Notes: generated from the letters alone by a model not told the origin. A DNA stretch of 64,000 nt from Bacteroidota bacterium (GCA_023386555.1 JAEWJK010000014.1:142794-206793), one strand, 5' to 3'; shown: positions 51,290 through 60,124, counted from the first letter of the stretch. A program made the numbers and translations.

Positions 51290-54052
51290 TCATTTATTTA
51301 CAATAAGGTTGATTGAACGACTTCCTTCGCTATCTGTAAGTTTTATCATGTAATTACCATTACTTAATGCAGAAGTATTAATGGAAAAAAAATTGCTGCC
51401 AGAGCTGGTTGTATGTTGTTGTTCAAGCATCTTTCTACCCATCATATCAATTACTGAAATATTGATTCGTTGCATAGTTCTATACTGAACCATCAATTTA
51501 CACATATTGCCTGAAGGCACGGGGTATAACAACAATGTGGCCGCAGCACATGATGCTTTTACAATGCTGCTGTAAGTGTAGGCTCCATTATTATCTGTTT
51601 GTTTTATCCTGTAAAGTGCATTGCCTGATACTGCATCTGTAAAATTGTAATGGCTTCCATTAATATTATTGGTTGCCGGCATAGTACCTAACGTTTTCCA
51701 GTTTATACCTTCACCACTTTGTTCTACTATAAAGCGGGAATTGTTCTGTTCAGTTGCAGTAGTCCATTTAAGTTGTGTGCCTGAAGTAGAACACTCAGCC
51801 GTAAAACTGCTGAATGTTACAGGAAGAGGACTCTGGCAAAGATCAAATGCAATTTTCACCGCAGCCATATTGCAGGTTGAATTACCACTTGTTACACTCC
51901 AGGATCCGGGTGTTGTAGGAAAAGGACTCGACCCACCACCACAAGCTGCACAAACTCCCTGGTATAATACACCATGCTGATCGATTCGACTCATACCATG
52001 CACATGATCAGAAGTTGTACCATTCACCTGGCCAAAATAAGATCCATAAAGTAAGCTGGCAGCATTTTTTGCAAGTACAAGAAAATACAGGTCGTCGTTG
52101 TCAGTAGTTGTGCGTAATGCATTTGCCGTAACAGGTAGTCCATTAGTGCCTGCATTGGGAAACCCCTGGCTGGAATTAATAGTACCACCCCATCCTATTA
52201 CATAAACATTCTCACAATTGTCAACATGAAAACCGGTAATAGAAATATCTGGTGCAGCTTGTCCTTTCCCGAATGTTGTTGAGTATATAAAAGCCGAAAG
52301 ATCAGGTTGAAGTTTAGCGATAAACTGTTTACCATTTGCCTGAAAGAATGAAGCATTTTGAACAGGAAAGCTACCAGTAGTAGTTCCTGATATATAAGGG
52401 AAATTATTATTGTCTAACTTAAGACCATACAACATATCATTACTGGTAGTACCGATGTAGGTTGTTTTAATTATGTTAGTTCCTGATGCATTTATTATAG
52501 AAATAAAACCTTCGGTACTACCGCCATTGTAAGTGCTGCCAATCACCCCTGTTTTATCACCCGGGAAATCTGTACTTGAAGTGCTGCCCCCAACATAAAT
52601 ATTTTGGTTCGCATTATTAATGCTTATTGCGAAAGCTCCGTCATCACCGCTACCACCAATAAAACTGGAAAATAATAATGTTGTCAACGTTGCATCAAAT
52701 TTTAATAATACACCATCCTGCAGTCCTGCAAATAAGGGTTGAAAAGCAGTTGGTGTAGTTGGAAAGTCAAAGGAACGTGTGCAGCCTGCAAATACGATAT
52801 TACCAACTGCATCAATAGCAATTTCGGCACGAATATCATCGCCATAGTTCCTGTTAATAGACAATGCACCACTGGTAGAAGTAGAACTACGAATGTTCAT
52901 ACCATCAGCTCCTGATCCGCCAATCTTTCTTGAGTTAAGCAAAGTAGTGCCGTCTGCAGAAAATTTTGTTATGCAAATATCATCACTGCCGCCTATACCA
53001 ATATTAAGTGTAGAAGGATAATTAGATGAATTGGTGCGGCCAGCGATTACTAATTCGCCCAAAGCATTTTCAATCATACTCATTGGGCTTTCATTACCAT
53101 TGCCTCCCAAATATGTTGCATAAACACGGGAAGATCCGCTTGAATTAAATTTAATAATAGCCATGTCATAAGGCCCGGCACCGAATTCATTAACACCTCC
53201 CTGGAAGTTTGTCTGGTAAGCACCAATGCTCACAGGAAATCCTGTTCCAAATACAATTCCGGCAGCATAAAAGCTACCATCTGCACCATAAGCAGAAGTA
53301 TAACCCCAGTTATCTGCAGTGCTACCTGTGAAGGTGGAAAATATAAGCTGCGGATCAATCACTAAAATTCTTGACCGATCATAATTTCCGGGAGCAAAAC
53401 GTACGATGTTGCCAGATAGAATGTAATTGCAACTCACTTCTTGCCTGGTGCCATTCAAGATTGTATAGGAATAAGGAATTGTTTCTTTGATCTTGCCGGT
53501 AGTGGTGGCAATATTTAAATTGTTTTCTTGCAATGTCAAATCAGTCGCTCCGATATATTCCATAGATACAGCAGAAATATCGGCTCCGGGATGTACTATA
53601 ATATCATACTTAGGTCCGTTGTTGTTCGCATAAAACCGAATATCAATACCCGGATAAAGATTTTTATAGAGTACAGCACCTGCTATTTTACAATTCGATG
53701 TCCATTTAGAAGGATCATTACCGATGAAATAGTTATTATATGATGTTTCTAATTGTTCAGGAATTATCACAGGATTATTACTATTATTGAAGCTGACGCT
53801 CACTGCATGAGATCGTAATATGGTATTCGGTTGTTCGGTAATTTTTCCATGAGACATTGAGCTGATATCTTCTGCATTATGCTGTACAATTGTAAAGCCT
53901 GTTTTTAAAAGAAATAAACTGCCATTTACCAATGGTACCTGGAACTGAACCTCGCTATTCCATTGTCCTTTATTTTCTATGAATTGTGCCTTATCCTGTG
54001 TGAAAGCAAATGTTGTAATCAGCGTTAGGGCAACAAACAAGAGTGGTTTCAA
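51290..54052 (-). CDS. Large exported beta-propeller protein with T9SS sorting domain
   Basis: A roughly 920-residue secreted protein. The N-terminus after the signal peptide matches a DUF7948-like region (FIENKGQWNSEVQFQVPL), followed by SBBP-type repeats around TYLGGNGNE, FIGGSGDDGAFAISINN and YIGTTSNDMLYGLKLD. It ends in a T9SS type A sorting domain (about the last 80 residues, LYPVPSG near its start). No ATG exists at the N-terminus; the TTG at 54052-54050 gives a good signal peptide (KPLLFVALTLITTFAFTQ) and lies downstream of a candidate promoter element. A TTG at 54097 would precede that promoter and is rejected. Confidence 0.85.
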   Translation of the reverse strand: MKPLLFVALTLITTFAFTQDKAQFIENKGQWNSEVQFQVPLVNGSLFLLKTGFTIVQHNAEDISSMSHGKITEQPNTILRSHAVSVSFNNSNNPVIIPEQLETSYNNYFIGNDPSKWTSNCKIAGAVLYKNLYPGIDIRFYANNNGPKYDIIVHPGADISAVSMEYIGATDLTLQENNLNIATTTGKIKETIPYSYTILNGTRQEVSCNYILSGNIVRFAPGNYDRSRILVIDPQLIFSTFTGSTADNWGYTSAYGADGSFYAAGIVFGTGFPVSIGAYQTNFQGGVNEFGAGPYDMAIIKFNSSGSSRVYATYLGGNGNESPMSMIENALGELVIAGRTNSSNYPSTLNIGIGGSDDICITKFSADGTTLLNSRKIGGSGADGMNIRSSTSTSGALSINRNYGDDIRAEIAIDAVGNIVFAGCTRSFDFPTTPTAFQPLFAGLQDGVLLKFDATLTTLLFSSFIGGSGDDGAFAISINNANQNIYVGGSTSSTDFPGDKTGVIGSTYNGGSTEGFISIINASGTNIIKTTYIGTTSNDMLYGLKLDNNNFPYISGTTTGSFPVQNASFFQANGKQFIAKLQPDLSAFIYSTTFGKGQAAPDISITGFHVDNCENVYVIGWGGTINSSQGFPNAGTNGLPVTANALRTTTDNDDLYFLVLAKNAASLLYGSYFGQVNGTTSDHVHGMSRIDQHGVLYQGVCAACGGGSSPFPTTPGSWSVTSGNSTCNMAAVKIAFDLCQSPLPVTFSSFTAECSTSGTQLKWTTATEQNNSRFIVEQSGEGINWKTLGTMPATNNINGSHYNFTDAVSGNALYRIKQTDNNGAYTYSSIVKASCAAATLLLYPVPSGNMCKLMVQYRTMQRINISVIDMMGRKMLEQQHTTSSGSNFFSINTSALSNGNYMIKLTDSEGSRSINLIVNK

Positions 54053-54067
54053 AGTCCGCAGTTTATT

Positions 54068-54075
54068 TAAAGATA
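54068..54075 (-). promoter_or_regulatory. -7-like element before the T9SS propeller gene
   Basis: On the minus strand TATCTTTA (one mismatch from TAnnTTTG) lies 15 nt before the TTG start and inside the reading frame of the rejected upstream start. Confidence 0.35.
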
Positions 54076-54104
54076 AAAACAAAACCTCTTGCTGCAATTA
54101 AACA

Positions 54105-55625
54105 CTACCATTTCTTTTCTCGTATATCAGCAGCAATTATTTCATTTACGTTAATGCGAGGCTGTGCTAACAGAAGTATAGTAGTACCATATTCTCTTGC
54201 ATGTTTATTCTCAACTTTTCCAACAGTTTTTACAAGACCAAACAATTGTTGAAGTTTGGGCATATCTTCTTTTACCTGTGAAGCTTCATAAACCCTGATT
54301 ACTGTTTTAATAGGTTCACTCAGGTCAATCCAGTTGATATAATCTGCATTAAACGATACGGCATTAATGTTTTTATCAGATGAATAATAATTGATGGCAC
54401 CTGCCTGGCCATAATTATCGCACAACACAATTGTATGCTGCTTGTCTGTTACCGCTTCATATGCAGCAGTTGTTTTTGTTGCCAGCTCTTTCCATCCCAA
54501 CATGTCTGCAAAGTCTTGCGGCAGGTTATGTTCATTTCCATCTTCCCATCGTAACATGCCAAGCTCTTTATGTAACAAAGTATTGTTTGCCAGCTTATCA
54601 GGATGCTGGACTGGAAAACTCAGTAGTATGAATGGTAATGCAAGCAATAAAACAATAGCACCCGACACAGGCTTCAGAAACTTTCTTCCTTTCTTACTAA
54701 ACATCTTTTCAAGATATACAGCCCCAAAAGTAAACAGCACAGGATATAGCCCAATGGCATAATAACTCTTGGCTTTCATTAATGCAAACAGTAATAATGA
54801 AATTAGAAAGCTGAATAATAGAAACCTGTATCGATAGTATGGATGATGGAAAGCCAATGCAATTAATGCCGCAATGATGATAAATAAGGAACTGATAAAA
54901 TAAAGTATCTGATCTTTAAAAAAATCTATACGGTTTACATTAACGAGTTGTGTTTGCTGTAATTCTTCTAATTGCCGAATCGTAGGAAACCCATTGTTAT
55001 ACTGCCATAACAGGTTAGGTAATATTAGCACCAATGCTAATAATGCTGCCAGGTACAAATGTTTATTGGTGAATAATTTCCTTTCTCTTGTTAATAGCAA
55101 TGCAGGTAAAAGACCTGCAAGCAAAAAAGCAATATTGTATTTGCATAAGAAACCAAATGCCGCAGCTATTGCAGTTGCATACAACCATTTGTGTTGACCA
55201 GTGGCGATAAATTTTATGAGTGTGTAATACACCAGTGTAAACGAAAATACATCCAGTGTATTTGGCTGAAACAGGATGTTAAGTCTTAATACCGGCGATA
55301 CTAAAAATGCAATACCAAGCAACAGGTAAGCATACCTTCCTCCATTTAATGTATCAATGATCTTCCATAGTAATACCAGGGTTAAACAACCAAACAGCGC
55401 TGGAAAAAATTTCACCCAGAACACACCTCCACCCAACAGGTGTATAATAAAAGATATCCAGGAAGTAACTGGTGGAACAGATATATATCCCCATGAAAGA
55501 TGATGTCCCTGATCAAGATGAAGAAATTCGTCACGCTGCAAGTCATATGCAGGATGAATCAGCAGGTATTGCAGTATAAGCTTGATCGTAATAAAGCCGA
55601 TCAGCAGGTAGGTATATCTTTTCAT
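54105..55625 (-). CDS. Glycosyltransferase family 39 (PMT/ArnT-like)
   Basis: A 506-residue polytopic membrane protein. The first loop after helix 1 has YDLQRDEFLHLDQGHHLSWG, with the acidic residues that act as catalytic base in lipid-linked-sugar transferases of family 39, then VPPVTSW. About ten further hydrophobic segments and a soluble C-terminal domain follow. It probably moves a sugar from a polyprenyl donor onto protein or lipid A-like acceptors; the substrate is unknown. It lies 52 nt upstream of the T9SS propeller start, on the same strand. Confidence 0.88.
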   Translation of the reverse strand: MKRYTYLLIGFITIKLILQYLLIHPAYDLQRDEFLHLDQGHHLSWGYISVPPVTSWISFIIHLLGGGVFWVKFFPALFGCLTLVLLWKIIDTLNGGRYAYLLLGIAFLVSPVLRLNILFQPNTLDVFSFTLVYYTLIKFIATGQHKWLYATAIAAAFGFLCKYNIAFLLAGLLPALLLTRERKLFTNKHLYLAALLALVLILPNLLWQYNNGFPTIRQLEELQQTQLVNVNRIDFFKDQILYFISSLFIIIAALIALAFHHPYYRYRFLLFSFLISLLLFALMKAKSYYAIGLYPVLFTFGAVYLEKMFSKKGRKFLKPVSGAIVLLLALPFILLSFPVQHPDKLANNTLLHKELGMLRWEDGNEHNLPQDFADMLGWKELATKTTAAYEAVTDKQHTIVLCDNYGQAGAINYYSSDKNINAVSFNADYINWIDLSEPIKTVIRVYEASQVKEDMPKLQQLFGLVKTVGKVENKHAREYGTTILLLAQPRINVNEIIAADIREKKW

Positions 55626-55709
55626 TCAACCGTGGGTTACAATAATGAAGATAGAGATATTAGCGAATTGCATTCCCTTCAATAACGTAAGTTTACTTAT
55701 ATAATAGTT

Positions 55710-56363
55710 ATGCAAAAAGCGATTGTAATTGGTGCAACAGGCCTGGTTGGCCGACAACTGGTAGAACTGCTATTAGAGAACGCTCATTTTTATAAAGTTG
55801 TCGTTTTTACCCGGAGAAGCTTAGGCATTCAAAACAAAATATTGGAAGAAAACATCATCAATTTCGATGCACCAGCTACATGGCAACATCTGGTTACAGG
55901 TGATGTATTATTCTCTGCATTAGGCACCACACTAAAACAGGCCGGCAGTAAAGAGAAACAATATTTGATTGATCATACGTACCAATATCATTTTGCAAAA
56001 GCTGCAGCCGGTAATGGTATACCTGCTTACGTTTTAGTTTCATCTGCCGGAGCCAATGCCAGGTCAAACCTTTTTTATAATAAGATGAAAGGTGAACTTG
56101 AAAACGATATTCAACAATTGAATTTTGTAAGCACCACTATTTTACAACCTGGCTTATTACACGGCAAACGACAAGATGAAAGAGTGGGAGAGAAAATTGC
56201 TTTTAAAATACTTCGTTTCATCAACAAGCTTGGTATAGCAAAACGTTACCGCCCGATTGATGCAAAAATTGTAGCTGCTGCAATGATAAATGCTGCCATT
56301 AAAGCAAAGCAGGGTGTACAGGTATACACCTTAAACGAAGTATTCAGGCTTGGTGGTGAATAA
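55710..56363 (+). CDS. NAD(P)-binding Rossmann protein (HTATIP2-like)
   Basis: A 217-residue short-chain, atypical SDR protein. It has the glycine motif VIGATGLVGRQLVE (residues 6-19), VVVFTRRSL, LFSALGTTLKQAGS and the catalytic-type VLVSSAGAN followed by YNKMKGELE, where the Tyr-x-x-x-Lys spacing is kept. Length and motifs fit the NAD(P)-dependent epimerase/HTATIP2 branch. The substrate is unknown. It is divergent from the GT39 gene, with an 84-nt gap. Confidence 0.88.
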   Translation: MQKAIVIGATGLVGRQLVELLLENAHFYKVVVFTRRSLGIQNKILEENIINFDAPATWQHLVTGDVLFSALGTTLKQAGSKEKQYLIDHTYQYHFAKAAAGNGIPAYVLVSSAGANARSNLFYNKMKGELENDIQQLNFVSTTILQPGLLHGKRQDERVGEKIAFKILRFINKLGIAKRYRPIDAKIVAAAMINAAIKAKQGVQVYTLNEVFRLGGE

Positions 56364-56509
56364 TATACTACCGAGAAATGTAATCCACCTTACACGTGCA
56401 AATTCTTACACATCAGCTTAATCAACACTCCTGTTGTGTTCTGATAAACAACGTTTTAAAAAGCAGCAGAAACAAGCACCGTTTTGGATGATAAAATGGA
56501 AAAACTTGT

Positions 56510-57325
56510 ATGATGAACAATGAACATTCACTTCAGCACAATAATGTTACGGGTGGTGGTGAAGGAGCAATTGATCTAAGCTCAACCAATATCGTTAACG
56601 TGAGCACTAACGAAAGAATTCTTTCTGCCAGTATTGGCGCATTTATTTTAAGCAATGGTCTTGGTAATTTATTCAGCAGTCCATTGTCAGGCTTGTTAAA
56701 GACTGCATTGGGTAGTTATCTTATTTACCGTGGAGCATCTGGTAATTGTGCCTTGTACAGCATGTTGGGCAATGAAGGAACAACAGTTCATTCTGGCTCT
56801 GTGAATGTTAGAACAACAATGGTAGTAAACAAACCAAAAGAAGAAGTTTATAAATACTGGAGAAAACTAGAGAACCTTCCTTTATTCATGAAGCATTTAA
56901 AAACTGTTCAGGAGCATGATAATAAACGTTCTCATTGGGAGGCTTTATTGCCAGGCAATCTTGGGGTGATAAAATGGGAAGCAGAGATTGTTGAAGAGGA
57001 AGAGAACAGGAAAATTGCATGGCGTTCTGTAGAAGGATCAACTATTGAAAATGCAGGTAAGGTTGTGTTTGAAGAAGCTTTGGGTGGACAGGGTACGAAG
57101 CTGGATATCATCATCACTTATCGTCCACCTGCAGGTGATGTGGGCAGAAAAGTAGCAGGTTGGTTAAACGGAACAGTTGAAAAATATATCCGTGAAGATG
57201 TGGCAAATTTTAAAGATCATATACAGGCACAATCAACTACCTCTGTTGTAACTCCGGGTACATCAGTATCGCATCAGCCTTCAACTACGTCGTCTGATCA
57301 ACCTACAGAAAGAGTATACAGATAA
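56510..57325 (+). CDS. SRPBCC domain protein with membrane-anchor N-terminal part
   Basis: A 271-residue protein. After a polar N-terminus, two hydrophobic segments (about residues 38-75) resemble a DUF2892/YgaP-type membrane anchor (NERILSASIGAFILSNGLGN). An SRPBCC (polyketide cyclase/START-like) domain follows with RTTMVVNKPKEEVYKYWRKL, FMKHLKTVQ and DVGRKVAGWLNG. The C-terminus is Ser/Thr rich and likely disordered. The domain binds hydrophobic ligands in other proteins; no ligand can be assigned. It ends in a terminator shared with the convergent gene. Confidence 0.85.
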   Translation: MMNNEHSLQHNNVTGGGEGAIDLSSTNIVNVSTNERILSASIGAFILSNGLGNLFSSPLSGLLKTALGSYLIYRGASGNCALYSMLGNEGTTVHSGSVNVRTTMVVNKPKEEVYKYWRKLENLPLFMKHLKTVQEHDNKRSHWEALLPGNLGVIKWEAEIVEEEENRKIAWRSVEGSTIENAGKVVFEEALGGQGTKLDIIITYRPPAGDVGRKVAGWLNGTVEKYIREDVANFKDHIQAQSTTSVVTPGTSVSHQPSTTSSDQPTERVYR

Positions 57326-57345
57326 CGAAATAGAAATAATCAGTT

Positions 57346-57376
57346 AAGCCTCTTCAATGCAAGAGGCTTTTATTTT
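57346..57376 (+). terminator. Terminator of the SRPBCC gene
   Basis: A 9-bp stem AAGCCTCTT/AAGAGGCTT with loop CAATGC, followed by TTATTTTTTATT. It sits just before the stop of the convergent T9SS gene. Confidence 0.8.
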
Positions 57377-57379
57377 TTA

Positions 57380-59236
57380 TTACCTGATCAAAACAATGGT
57401 GCCTTTCTGTGAACGTTTTTTTCCATTGAGTGTATAATCAGCCATCCAAATAAAAGTTGCTGCAGCAGATGAAACGCTTTTAATATTACCATCCCATTTC
57501 TTATACGGGTCGCTGGTTCTAAAGATCACATCACCCCACCTGCTGAAAATGGTGAGTGTATAATTTTTTACGGCAGCTATATTTCCACCCGGACCAAATG
57601 CATCATTTAAAAAATCTCCATTCGGTGTAAAGCCTGTAGGAAAATATATGTCACTACAGTCAACAGTTACCTCAATATTATCACTGGCAGTACATCCCTC
57701 ACTATCCGTAACCGTTACAGCATAATTACCCGTAACACTAACAGTGTATTGAGATGCAGTTGATCCATCCTGCCACTGGTATGCACTAAAAATTCCGGCA
57801 TTAAGCAAAAGTGTTTCGCCAGGGCAGATCAATGTATCATTACCGAGAGAAAGAACAATATTATTTTGTTGATTCTGCAGAATGATATTGTTTGTATCCC
57901 GCTGGCATCCTTTGCTATCAGTAACCTGTAGTGCATAAGTGGCTGCATGCAGGTTTTGAATGGAAGATGAAGTACTTCCATCAGACCATAGATAGCTATA
58001 TGGTGCTGTACCACCAGTTACTGTAGCTGCTAAAGACCCTGATCCGTTGTAACATTTCTCAGGCTGATTCAAAATGCTGATATCAATTTTCGAGGGCTCG
58101 GTGATATTTGCAGTAAGCACTCTTGCACATGCATTCTCTGCCGATACACTTACAGTATAGCTACCTGCATTTAACTGATCGATAGTAGCAGTAGTTCTCA
58201 CAGGGTTAGTATTCCACTGGTAATTGTACACACCAGTACCACCTGTTACATTAACAGTGGCTGCTCCGCTACGCTCACCAAAGCAATTGATATTGGTAGT
58301 TGATACTGCAGCATTCAACACCGAAATATTTTTGGTAATAGTAGATGGTGGAAATGATGGAAATGTTACCGTGAGAGAAACAGTATATAATCCTGGTGCA
58401 GAGAAAATATGAAAAGGATCTTGTTGGGTGGAAGTATTCTGCGTACCGGAAGCTGCATCACCAAAATTCCAGAGAAAACTCTGTGCACATAATGATGAGG
58501 TGTTGGTGAAATACATAAGGTTATTGGCTCCACAAGCATAAGAAAATGCAGCAGTGCCTGCAGGTGTTTCACTGATGGTGATCTCATCAACAGCAAATCC
58601 GTCGAATGAATTACAGGTTGTACCGGCACCAAATGTAAAACGGAAACGCACATTCGGCTGACCTGCCAATGCACTAAGGTCGTGTTTAGCTGTAACCCAG
58701 GCACCACTTCCACTACCCCCTAAACAGGAACCACTGGTGGGTTTGGTGCTGCCAGACCATCCTCTGCTGCCACCTAAATATGTAACGGATGCTGTGTTGA
58801 ACCAATTTTCGGCCACACATACATCACTGTTATTAGTGCCTAAGGTATTCCATGAAACGCCACCATCGGTTGAGTATTGAAAACTGGCCCCGTCAAAACG
58901 TTGTTCTGTTTCCCAGAAAACTTTAAAAGATATCTGTGGATTTGCCAAAGCAGTAAAATTGAAACAGGGGCTTTGCAGCCATGAGTTCTGGCCACTGCTA
59001 TAGGAAGTGCTATTCAAGCCACCCGTCATCCACAATCTTGCTCCACCGCCTGCTGTGTTTATGATCGGCTTATTGGGTATACCCCACGTCCAGTCCGAAT
59101 TAACACCACCTGTTATCCAGCCACCATTTGTTATTTCAAAGCCTTCATAATAGGGAAATGTATTGATTATATTCCCGCATTGCGATAAACCTTTCAGGCT
59201 GAATAGAAAAAATAGGAAGGCAATAAAGGCTTTCAT
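57380..59236 (-). CDS. Secreted adhesin-like protein with SprB repeats and gliding-type sorting domain
   Basis: A 618-residue exported protein (signal peptide MKAFIAFLFFLFSLKGLSQ). The N-terminal 200 residues resemble a MAM/jelly-roll-like domain (YYEGFEITNGGW, SWLQSPCFNFTALA). A PKD-type domain follows (SFLWNFGDAASG), then two SprB-like repeats (GGTGVYNYQWNT and GGTAPYSYLWSDGST) and a C-terminal type B sorting domain (FTPNGDFLNDAFGPGG then FSRWGDVIFRT). Such proteins are exported by T9SS and often aid surface adhesion or gliding. The target surface is unknown. Confidence 0.9.
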   Translation of the reverse strand: MKAFIAFLFFLFSLKGLSQCGNIINTFPYYEGFEITNGGWITGGVNSDWTWGIPNKPIINTAGGGARLWMTGGLNSTSYSSGQNSWLQSPCFNFTALANPQISFKVFWETEQRFDGASFQYSTDGGVSWNTLGTNNSDVCVAENWFNTASVTYLGGSRGWSGSTKPTSGSCLGGSGSGAWVTAKHDLSALAGQPNVRFRFTFGAGTTCNSFDGFAVDEITISETPAGTAAFSYACGANNLMYFTNTSSLCAQSFLWNFGDAASGTQNTSTQQDPFHIFSAPGLYTVSLTVTFPSFPPSTITKNISVLNAAVSTTNINCFGERSGAATVNVTGGTGVYNYQWNTNPVRTTATIDQLNAGSYTVSVSAENACARVLTANITEPSKIDISILNQPEKCYNGSGSLAATVTGGTAPYSYLWSDGSTSSSIQNLHAATYALQVTDSKGCQRDTNNIILQNQQNNIVLSLGNDTLICPGETLLLNAGIFSAYQWQDGSTASQYTVSVTGNYAVTVTDSEGCTASDNIEVTVDCSDIYFPTGFTPNGDFLNDAFGPGGNIAAVKNYTLTIFSRWGDVIFRTSDPYKKWDGNIKSVSSAAATFIWMADYTLNGKKRSQKGTIVLIR

Positions 59237-59470
59237 GTAAAAGCCGTGAAGGTATTATTCAAAACCGAAGCAAGGGATGATTAGCGATTTAAAGCTTGTT
59301 AATTTATGACGCAGGATTATTGATGACCTATTGATTAAACTGGTGTAATACTTCAATAAACATTAATTTGTTAGCTTTTTTGTTAGCTCTCCATATGAAA
59401 TGCTTGAAAAACAGTATTTGATTTATCTAAAAAGAACTAAAAAACCTCTTTTTTTCACTGGCAAACCTCC

Positions 59471-59478
59471 TATATTTG
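59471..59478 (+). promoter_or_regulatory. -7 element of the tRNA gene
   Basis: TATATTTG matches TAnnTTTG and ends ten nucleotides before the tRNA 5' end, the expected position. A T-rich stretch (59449-59455) lies near -33, without a clear TTTG. Confidence 0.5.
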
Positions 59479-59488
59479 CAGCCCATTT

Positions 59489-59562
59489 GGCGAGGTAGCT
59501 CAGGTGGTTAGAGCGTTGGATTCATAACCCAAAGGTCTCGGGTTCAACTCCCGATCTCGCTA
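59489..59562 (+). tRNA. tRNA with CAU anticodon (Met type)
   Basis: A 74-nt cloverleaf: acceptor GGCGAGG/TCTCGCT (two G-U pairs), U8 A9, a D-arm with GCTC...GAGC, an anticodon arm TTGGA-TTCATAA-CCCAA (anticodon CAT at 59523-59525; A-C at the closing pair), a variable loop AGGTC area and T-arm TCGGG-TTCAACT-CCCGA. CCA is not encoded (CAA follows). CAU could be elongator Met or lysidine-modified Ile2; initiator is less likely because the first pair is G-U, not the C-A mismatch typical of initiators. Its 3' part is repeated at 59879-59908. Confidence 0.95.
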
Positions 59563-59566
59563 CAAA
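59537..59566 (+). repeat. Direct repeat, upstream copy (tRNA 3' end)
   Basis: The 30 nt from the T-arm of the tRNA through its 3' end plus CAAA are repeated exactly at 59879-59908. An additional match GG-x just upstream has one mismatch, and TGGATTCATA is present in the anticodon arm (59517-59526) and again at 59856-59865. Confidence 0.9.
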
Positions 59567-59595
59567 CTCCTTATATTTAAATAAGGAGTTTTTTT
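59564..59595 (+). terminator. Terminator of the tRNA gene, overlapping the nuclease leader
   Basis: A 10-bp stem AAACTCCTTA/TAAGGAGTTT with an 8-nt loop and a T run that reaches the ATG at 59596. The 3' arm contains AAGGAG seven nucleotides before the ATG, a Shine-Dalgarno-like sequence that the hairpin would hide. Confidence 0.7.
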
Positions 59596-59874
59596 ATGAC
59601 TTACACTGTTTATATATTGTATTCAAGCAGTTTCGATAAAATATACATCGGTTTTACCTCTAATCTTTTAAAGCGTTATCAGTCACATAATTTTCTCGCT
59701 ACAAAAGGATGGACAATAAAATTTCGACCCTGGCAAGTTATCTATTGCGAATATTTTGAAGATAAAACAGTTGCACTAAGACGAGAGATAGCGTTAAAAA
59801 ACCAAAAATATCGTCAAAGAATCAGAAGCAACATTAATACAATGTATCCATCAAATGGATTCATATCCGTTTAA
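59596..59874 (+). CDS. GIY-YIG nuclease family protein
   Basis: A 92-residue single-domain endonuclease of the small GIY-YIG (UPF0213-like) group. It has the VYI element (residues 5-7), YIG (17-19) in KIYIGFTSNLLKRYQSHN with Arg27 and His31, and Glu64 in ALRREIALKNQ as the metal-binding acid. Related domains occur in homing endonucleases, UvrC and repair proteins. It is inserted between a CAU tRNA and a duplicate of that tRNA 3' end; the last codons (NGFISV) overlap a TGGATTCATA match to the tRNA anticodon arm. There is no room for a normal leader apart from the tRNA terminator hairpin. Confidence 0.85.
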   Translation: MTYTVYILYSSSFDKIYIGFTSNLLKRYQSHNFLATKGWTIKFRPWQVIYCEYFEDKTVALRREIALKNQKYRQRIRSNINTMYPSNGFISV

Positions 59875-59878
59875 CGGA

Positions 59879-59908
59879 CTCGGGTTCAACTCCCGATCTC
59901 GCTACAAA
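59879..59908 (+). repeat. Direct repeat, downstream copy of the tRNA 3' end
   Basis: Exact 30-nt copy of the tRNA T-arm and acceptor 3' strand. It has no D-arm or 5' acceptor strand upstream, so it is not a functional tRNA. Preceding it, TCCGTTTAACGGA forms a small hairpin over the nuclease stop codon. Confidence 0.9.
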
Positions 59909-59937
59909 AGTTTCTCTTTTTGAGGAGCTTTTCTTTT
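59906..59937 (+). terminator. Terminator after the duplicated tRNA 3' end
   Basis: An 11-bp stem AAAAGTTTCTC/GAGGAGCTTTT with G-U pairs and loop TTTTT, followed by CTTTTTA. The duplicated tRNA end is thus followed by its own hairpin, as in the upstream copy. Confidence 0.55.
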
Positions 59938-59999
59938 TACTATTTTCAGAAATAGTATTCTTTTAGCTTTCTTAAAGTAATTAAAACACTCCACTAGTT

Positions 60000-60007
60000 T
60001 ATCTTTG
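60000..60007 (+). promoter_or_regulatory. -7 element of the peroxiredoxin operon
   Basis: TATCTTTG matches TAnnTTTG and lies 117 nt before the peroxiredoxin ATG, leaving a long leader that may carry regulation. No clear -33 TTTG is seen. Confidence 0.4.
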
Positions 60008-60124
60008 CACTCTCGAAATAAAAATGCCTCGTTCAAGGCATCCATTCCAATTAACAATCAGGTAAAATAAAAACTATGCATCATTTATATGCATGGATTA
60101 TAAACACATAAACAATAACAGAAT

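Larger units (their letters stand above)
59563..59908 (+). mobile_element. Possible minimal tRNA-associated GIY-YIG element
   Basis: The segment from the tRNA 3' end to the second copy of the tRNA 3' end holds only a terminator and a GIY-YIG nuclease gene. Direct tRNA 3' end repeats at both sides are the hallmark of elements that insert at tRNA genes and rebuild the tRNA; here the payload is a homing-type nuclease and no integrase. Mobility is inferred, not shown. Confidence 0.45.

Noticed and set aside
59879..59908. A second tRNA gene after the nuclease gene
   Set aside because: Only the T-arm and acceptor 3' strand are present. No D-arm or 5' acceptor strand lies upstream, so it is a fragment.
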